From CAWIVJ01 sp963839525 (GTDB taxonomy: Bacteria; Cyanobacteriota; Vampirovibrionia; Gastranaerophilales; Gastranaerophilaceae): DNA of 64,000 bases. Both the position numbers and the translations under genes were made by a program. Every line of letters begins with the position of its first letter. Position 1 is the first letter of the stretch. The notes beneath the pieces were generated by a model. The model saw nothing but the letters and a program-made list of their open reading frames with translations. It did not search any database and was not told the origin of the DNA. Shown piece by piece: positions 59,730 to 64,000 of the stretch. The stretch spans positions 248,001-312,000 of the forward strand of contig CAWIVJ010000007.1 in the NCBI GenBank assembly GCA_963839525.1, read 5' to 3'.

Positions 59730-61451
59730 TTAATGTTTTTCCTTTCTTGACAAAAGTACTTCGTGCATAGGCTTTCCCGCCAAAACCCATGGATAAACCG
59801 TCTCAAAAGGCTCAATTATAAAATCTAAAAATACCGGTCCCGGATATTCAATAGCTTCTTTTAAAGCAGGAATAATCTCTTCTTCTTTTTCTATTCTAAT
59901 TCCTTTTGCTCCATAAGCTTCAGCCACCTTAACAAAATCAGGACCTGAGATTTTTGTTTGCGAATAATGTTTATTAAAGAGTTTTTCCTGCCATTGCCGA
60001 ACCATGCCAAGATAACCGTTATTCATAATAATAACTTTTACAGGTAAATTATACTCTACACAGGTTGCAAGTTCTTGAATATTCATTTGAAGCGAACCAT
60101 CACCTGCGATATTTAGAACCAGTTTGCTTTGATTGGCCGCGCATGCTCCCATTGCAGCAGGAAACCCAAAACCCATTGTGCCTAAACCGCCGGAAGTCAA
60201 AAGCCTGCGAGGTTTTGTAAATTTAAACATTTGAGCAGTCCACATTTGGTGCTGACCAACTTCTGTTGCGACTATAGGATCATATTGTTTTGTGTACTCG
60301 GCAATACATTCCAAAACCATGTGCGCATGAAGTTTTTCAGATTGAATTTCAGGAATAACACGCTGTTCTTTCCATTTTTTAATTTTATTAAACCAATTAT
60401 TTTTAGCTTCTTCATTAATTCCGTGTTTTTTTGACTTGAATTCTTTAAGCATATCGCACAGAATAAGCTTTGCATCGCCTACTATCGGAATGTGCGCCGG
60501 AATATTTTTGGAAATAGAACAAGGATCAATATCTATGTGAATAATTTGCGCACCTTTTGCAAATCGTGATAAAGGTCCTGTGACTCTGTCATTAAATCTA
60601 GTTCCTACAGCTAAAAGCACATCGCATTCACATATTGCATAATTTGCCCAGTAATTTCCGTGCATGCCAAGCATCCCAAGAGCTTTTTCATCATCTTCAG
60701 GATAAGTGCCGATTCCCATAAGAGTATTAGCAACAGGAATCTGCATAAGTCTTGCAAGTTCAGTTAATTCCTCTGATGCATTAGAAGATAGAACTCCTCC
60801 ACCCGAAATTATTGCAGGACGCTTTGCAGCACAAAGTAATTGAACAGCTCTTGCAATTTGTTTTGGGTTTCCCTTATAAGTCGGATTATACCCTTCAAGA
60901 TAAATTTCCTTAGGATATTCAAATTCAATTTTTTGGTCTAAAACACTTTTAGGTAAATCAATTACAACAGGTCCTTTTTTTCCTGTATTTGCAATATAAA
61001 AAGCTTCTTTTATTGTTTTTGCAAGATCTTTTACATCTTTAACCAGATAATTATGCTTTGTGCATGACCGTGTAATTCCTACAATATCAGCTTCCTGAAA
61101 TGCATCATTTCCTATTAAACTTGCGCCTACCTGTCCGGTAAAAACAACAAGAGGATAACCGTCAAGATAAGCATTTGCCAACCCTGTAATAGTATTTGTT
61201 GCCCCCGGTCCGGATGTTACAATAGCAACTCCGCATTTATCCGTTGTTCTTGCATAACCTTCTGCGGCATGGATTGCAGCTTGTTCATGTCTTACCAAAT
61301 AATGATTAATATCTTTAGTATGATAAAGCTGTTCATAAATCCCAAGAATAACGCCGCCAGGATATCCAAAAATTGTATCGACGCCTTCTTTTCTTAATGA
61401 TTCTATAAAAATTTGCGCTCCTGTGAGTAGTTTTGTTTCAAGTTGTATCAT
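59730..61451 (-). CDS. ilvB: acetolactate synthase large subunit
   Basis: 573 residues, thiamine diphosphate enzyme. FGYPGGVILGIYEQL, HEQAAIHAAEGYART (catalytic Glu), TSGPGATNTITGLANAY, VVFTGQVG, the FAD region, and the ThDP motif NIAGDGSLQMNIQELATCVE with NNGYLGMVRQWQEKL. First step of branched-chain amino-acid synthesis, working with the small subunit downstream. Complete length. Confidence 0.96.
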   Translation of the reverse strand: MIQLETKLLTGAQIFIESLRKEGVDTIFGYPGGVILGIYEQLYHTKDINHYLVRHEQAAIHAAEGYARTTDKCGVAIVTSGPGATNTITGLANAYLDGYPLVVFTGQVGASLIGNDAFQEADIVGITRSCTKHNYLVKDVKDLAKTIKEAFYIANTGKKGPVVIDLPKSVLDQKIEFEYPKEIYLEGYNPTYKGNPKQIARAVQLLCAAKRPAIISGGGVLSSNASEELTELARLMQIPVANTLMGIGTYPEDDEKALGMLGMHGNYWANYAICECDVLLAVGTRFNDRVTGPLSRFAKGAQIIHIDIDPCSISKNIPAHIPIVGDAKLILCDMLKEFKSKKHGINEEAKNNWFNKIKKWKEQRVIPEIQSEKLHAHMVLECIAEYTKQYDPIVATEVGQHQMWTAQMFKFTKPRRLLTSGGLGTMGFGFPAAMGACAANQSKLVLNIAGDGSLQMNIQELATCVEYNLPVKVIIMNNGYLGMVRQWQEKLFNKHYSQTKISGPDFVKVAEAYGAKGIRIEKEEEIIPALKEAIEYPGPVFLDFIIEPFETVYPWVLAGKPMHEVLLSRKEKH

Positions 61452-61696
61452 GAATTACACTCCAGTATTAAGTCTCTAACTAATATTCTATTACTTAATA
61501 AAAAAAATTCAAACATTTAAGTTAATTTTGTTAAAAATTTATAAAAATTCTTAAAATATTCCATTTTTCCCTAATAACTTTATTTTTAAAAAAATATATG
61601 TTGAATTGTAAATATTAATTAGAGCATGCAGCAATTAATATTATGTTTTATTTTAAAATACATGTATAGACAGAATAGCATTTTTATTAGGAGCAT

Positions 61697-62716
61697 ATGA
61701 TTAACAGTCTTTTTAAAGATTCACATATTACTCGGGTTTGTCGTTCTTCAAAGCTGAATCAAACAAGGAGAAATAAGGAGCAAAACCGAAGAAGTAGTGT
61801 GACTGTAAACAATAGTATAGGAATAAGTGTAAGCAAGCCCGCGGGAATAAATTTCCGCGGGCTTGTAAGTGCTAAATTGGCGCATAATGAATTTTTTCAA
61901 AAATTCTTTAATAATGTAAAAACATTTTTGGGTGATAAAGTAAAATTGAAAGATATCAGAAAGCTACTTGATGATACTTTTGATTTATTAAGTGGAAGTA
62001 AAAAAGATACAAATACTAAAATTGAATCATTTTTAAAGCTACATAAAAAAGATATGGAATCTATAGTTCAAAAAACCAAACTTTTAATAGAAGAAGAAAA
62101 TAAAATTTCATTAAGCCCTGAAGATTTGCAAAAAGAAATAAAAAGCACAATAAATGCAGCAGTTGATGGTATTGTAGCACTAGAAAACAATGATAAATCA
62201 AAAATTTTTACTAACAAGTATATTAAAAAGTTTTTAAACATGGCAACTGATAATCCTGCTGTATTTGATGCACTTTTCGCATTGGGATTAACTTGCATAC
62301 TCAGACCTGTAAGTATTATGACTTTACCTGGAAGTAAAAATAACAAAGAAGATAAAAAATATGCAGCCGCTCACTCAATAGCTTCTGGAGTTATTGCTTA
62401 TTTAATGTCTCTTGTTCTTTTTTATCCAATAGCAGAAGCTATGAAAAAAATCATGGCTAAACCTGAACATTTTAATCTGAAATATTTGCTAAAGGACAAA
62501 AAAGCATTGGACGCTGCTGGAAGTTATATGAAGAAACTTCCTGAAGCAGCTTTGGCTCCATTCAGGGCTATTGTTACAATAGCCCTAATTCCTGTTATAT
62601 TGGAAAATGTATTTGGCTGGAAAAAGAAAAATGTAAAAAATAAAAATATAAAACCTGACAACCAAAACCAGCCGTTAACGATGTCAAACATGCAGATTAA
62701 AGGAGGGGTAAAATAA
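61697..62716 (+). CDS. INFRG-type membrane protein A
   Basis: 339 residues. Basic N-terminus, then GISVSKPAGINFRGLVSAKL near residue 50; a helical region (60-165); two hydrophobic stretches, MATDNPAVFDALFALGLTCI and SGVIAYLMSLVLFYPIAEAM, and a third near 290-308. A Lys/Asn tail. No family recognised. The INFRG codons lie in a GC-rich inverted repeat. AGGAG before ATG. It overlaps the next gene by one base (TAATG). Confidence 0.6.
   Translation: MINSLFKDSHITRVCRSSKLNQTRRNKEQNRRSSVTVNNSIGISVSKPAGINFRGLVSAKLAHNEFFQKFFNNVKTFLGDKVKLKDIRKLLDDTFDLLSGSKKDTNTKIESFLKLHKKDMESIVQKTKLLIEEENKISLSPEDLQKEIKSTINAAVDGIVALENNDKSKIFTNKYIKKFLNMATDNPAVFDALFALGLTCILRPVSIMTLPGSKNNKEDKKYAAAHSIASGVIAYLMSLVLFYPIAEAMKKIMAKPEHFNLKYLLKDKKALDAAGSYMKKLPEAALAPFRAIVTIALIPVILENVFGWKKKNVKNKNIKPDNQNQPLTMSNMQIKGGVK
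61834..61865. repeat. GC-rich palindrome inside gene at 61697
   Basis: CAAGCCCGCGG and its exact complement (61834-61844, 61855-61865), loop of 10 nt, in a very AT-rich gene. It encodes the SKPAGINFRGL segment. Confidence 0.7.
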
Positions 62717-63378
62717 TGAAAATTTTTCAAGTTACTCCGATCCTAAATAATCAAAGAAATACAATTACAAAAGATTTAAAACCTTTTAAAAGCAATATTA
62801 ATTTTACGGGAAACCCCAAAAAGCCAAATTCAAAAATTTTTAAATCTGTCAAAAAAACTATTGAACCAATAAGAAATAAAATAATTGATGGTATAGCATG
62901 GGGACTTTCAAAAATTCTACAACTAAAATTTATAGAGAATTTTATCAAAAAAACTAAACAGTGCAAGAATCTTTATCCGCACTTATCTACAACAACCAGT
63001 TTAGTGCTTTCCTCCTTTTATATAAAGAGAACATTAGAAAATGACAAATTAGAATCGGATAGAAAAAAAACTCTGGCTATTAATCAGGGAATTGTCTGCG
63101 CCTTATCCACAATAATGGCATATACCTTTGATAAAATTGCAGGGAAAAAAGTTAATGAATTTACAAATAAATTTATGACAATAAATTTCAATAAAGAAAC
63201 TCCCAGGGCTTTAGATAATTATAAAAAAGGTATCCGGGCTGCTTCTTCAATGATGATATTCGGATTAATGTACAGATATATTGCTCCTGTACTTGTTACT
63301 CCTATTGCAAATCATATAGGAAATAAAATTAACAAAAAAAAGAAGATTCCTAACGAAAAATTAAATTTAAATTCTTAA
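62716..63378 (+). CDS. INFTG-type membrane protein B
   Basis: 220 residues with INFTGNPKKPNSKI near residue 32, a C-terminal pair of hydrophobic segments (TTTSLVLSSFYIKRT, AASSMMIFGLMYRYIAPVLV), and a Lys/Asn end. It is coupled to the preceding gene, whose product shares INF-x-G and the same layout, so the two look like paralogues or partners. AGGAGGGG, 9 nt before the ATG, lies inside the end of the first gene. Function unknown. Confidence 0.6.
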   Translation: MKIFQVTPILNNQRNTITKDLKPFKSNINFTGNPKKPNSKIFKSVKKTIEPIRNKIIDGIAWGLSKILQLKFIENFIKKTKQCKNLYPHLSTTTSLVLSSFYIKRTLENDKLESDRKKTLAINQGIVCALSTIMAYTFDKIAGKKVNEFTNKFMTINFNKETPRALDNYKKGIRAASSMMIFGLMYRYIAPVLVTPIANHIGNKINKKKKIPNEKLNLNS

Positions 63379-63395
63379 TTTCTTCTTCCCCCCTT

Positions 63396-63425
63396 GAAAA
63401 CATGCCGAATATATGTAATAATGCT
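63396..63425 (+). promoter_or_regulatory. promoter for the structured RNA
   Basis: TTGAAA, a spacer of about 16 nt, TAATAAT. It would start transcription near 63429-63431, where the closing stem of the RNA begins. Confidence 0.5.
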
Positions 63426-63428
63426 ATT

Positions 63429-63640
63429 ACTTTGCATAGGTGTCTATTTTGTTCCTACATTTTTTACGAAAGGGAGAGTTGACTCTAATAGCATTGAAGT
63501 ATACCCACCTCTGAAATTTCAGAGCAAGTTTGAAATTTATTTCCAAACCAATAGTGGGAAACGGATTAGCTAAGGCGCTCACCCACCTGCTTGAGACTCA
63601 GCAGGTAACAAAATCGCATCTGTGCAGAGTTTCTTTTTTA
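63429..63640 (+). ncRNA. strongly structured RNA, possibly 6S-like
   Basis: About 210 nt with no credible ORF. The 5' ACTTTGCATAG (63429-63439) pairs over 11 bp, with two G-U pairs, with CTGTGCAGAGT (63620-63630), just before TTTCTTTTTT. ATTTTGTTCCT (63446-63456) pairs with AGGTAACAAAAT (63603-63614) with one bulge; GGGAGAG (63472-63478) with CTCACCC (63578-63584). Inner hairpins: CTCTGAAA/TTTCAGAG, GTTTG/CAAAC and CCTGCT/AGCAGG. Nested long rod with a competing hairpin in the 3' strand is the 6S RNA plan, but the apical branch is not standard, so the class is open. Confidence 0.6.
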
Positions 63641-63650
63641 AGTAATCTTA

Positions 63651-64000
63651 TTAACCTTTTTCAAAATCCGGTAAAAGCTTTTTTGCATCAGCTAAAGTCG
63701 GCGGCTGTTCTTTATATTTTTTTCTCATATTATCAATCATTACACCTAATTTATTAATAAACATACCTGAAACTAACCCTATTAACATGGCAGGACCGCC
63801 TGAAATCAAAGCCAATGTACAGTATAACGAAACTGAAATAGCTCCTAAAGCAGGTATTCCGAATTTTAAAGCGGCAGAAATTCTTTCATCCTTATTATCA
63901 GCTTTTCCAAGCCAAAAACCTACAGTACCTAAAGCCATCAAAATACCTATAACATCCATTGGCGCAGAACCGATTAAAATATCCCGAATCTTGTCGAAAA
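63651..64000 (-). CDS. membrane protein, 5' end outside window
   Basis: The frame is open from TAA at 63651 to the right edge. The visible upstream codons read FDKIRDILIGSAP before MDVIG, so the true start lies beyond 64000 and the ATG at 63959 is internal. At least 115 residues: helices ILMALGTVGFWLG, IPALGAISVSLYCTLALI and AMLIGLVSGMFIN, then a Lys-rich cytoplasmic end. No family recognised. Confidence 0.55.
   Translation of the reverse strand, partial: FDKIRDILIGSAPMDVIGILMALGTVGFWLGKADNKDERISAALKFGIPALGAISVSLYCTLALISGGPAMLIGLVSGMFINKLGVMIDNMRKKYKEQPPTLADAKKLLPDFEKG

Noticed and set aside
61834..61865. Transcription terminator within the gene at 61697
   Set aside because: No T tract follows and the stem is translated in frame.
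63429..63640. tmRNA, RNase P RNA or SRP RNA
   Set aside because: The conserved sequence blocks of these families are absent on both strands, and the length fits none of them well.
1..64000. HIP1 octamer (GCGATCGC) typical of cyanobacteria
   Set aside because: I did not see repeated copies; only GCGAT-type palindromes in nadC resemble part of it.

Overview
This is a gene-dense, AT-rich bacterial chromosome window (roughly 30 percent G+C by eye). It carries Gram-negative envelope functions: KdsA for Kdo synthesis, a GT9 heptosyltransferase-like enzyme, and a TonB-ExbB-ExbD-ExbD cluster. It also has flagellin, IspH, FabI, NadB/NadC and S1 next to IspH, and proteins with an N-terminal INFxG signature. 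My best guess is a non-photosynthetic gut relative of Cyanobacteria (Gastranaerophilales / Vampirovibrionia, formerly Melainabacteria). This is inferred from remembered gene style and heptameric intergenic repeats, not from a marker-gene search. No rRNA, tRNA, CRISPR array or transposase was recognised.

Layout. 1-5.6 kb is a prophage or phage-like block read on the minus strand: an incomplete gene at the window edge, a scaffold-like coiled coil, a small membrane protein, a major capsid protein, a propeller-like structural protein, an amidase endolysin, a stand-alone LuxR-type HTH and a Cys-rich protein. Two of its gaps hold inverted arrays of 7-bp repeats. 5.7-20.3 kb is housekeeping: yifB/comM, GT9, a phosphorylase-like protein lacking the usual PLP lysine, family-4 UDG, mnmG, an M14 peptidase, flagellin, rsmE-cca, a beta-propeller protein and an O-methyltransferase. 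20.4-28.6 kb holds nadB-nadC, a GH38 alpha-mannosidase, an orphan sugar-ABC ATPase, a NapH-like ferredoxin with a small Cys protein, and a sensor kinase lacking the phospho-acceptor His. 28.7-35.2 kb is a minus-strand run fabI-kdsA-MBL-pheS-ispH-rpsA, preceded by a TPR gene divergent from ruvA. 35.2-42 kb holds ruvA, a DciA-like gene, nrnA-yihY, a GGDEF-like protein and a hybrid kinase with a NarL-type regulator.

41.8-46.1 kb contains two genes broken by several frameshifts (about seven in total). 46-50 kb has a phospholipase-D-like protein, a ChbG/YdjC deacetylase and a GT2. 50-55.4 kb is an envelope-energisation cluster: two secreted proteins, tonB, exbB, exbD, exbD and an ArsP-type permease. 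55.5-56.8 kb has a protein whose Pro/Thr repeat tail lies in frame behind a TAA stop, and a small Cys protein whose ribosome binding site sits in a hairpin. 56.9-61.5 kb is eno (with a four-cysteine tail), hsp20, ilvH and ilvB. The right end has two INFxG membrane proteins, a strongly structured RNA candidate (63429-63640) and a truncated membrane gene.

The signals most worth follow-up are the 6S-like RNA candidate, a perfect 60-bp palindrome at 39074-39133, the in-frame stop before the repeat tail, the inverted heptamer repeats, enzymes missing signature residues, and repeated -10 boxes placed exactly 6 nt before start codons (leaderless mRNAs).
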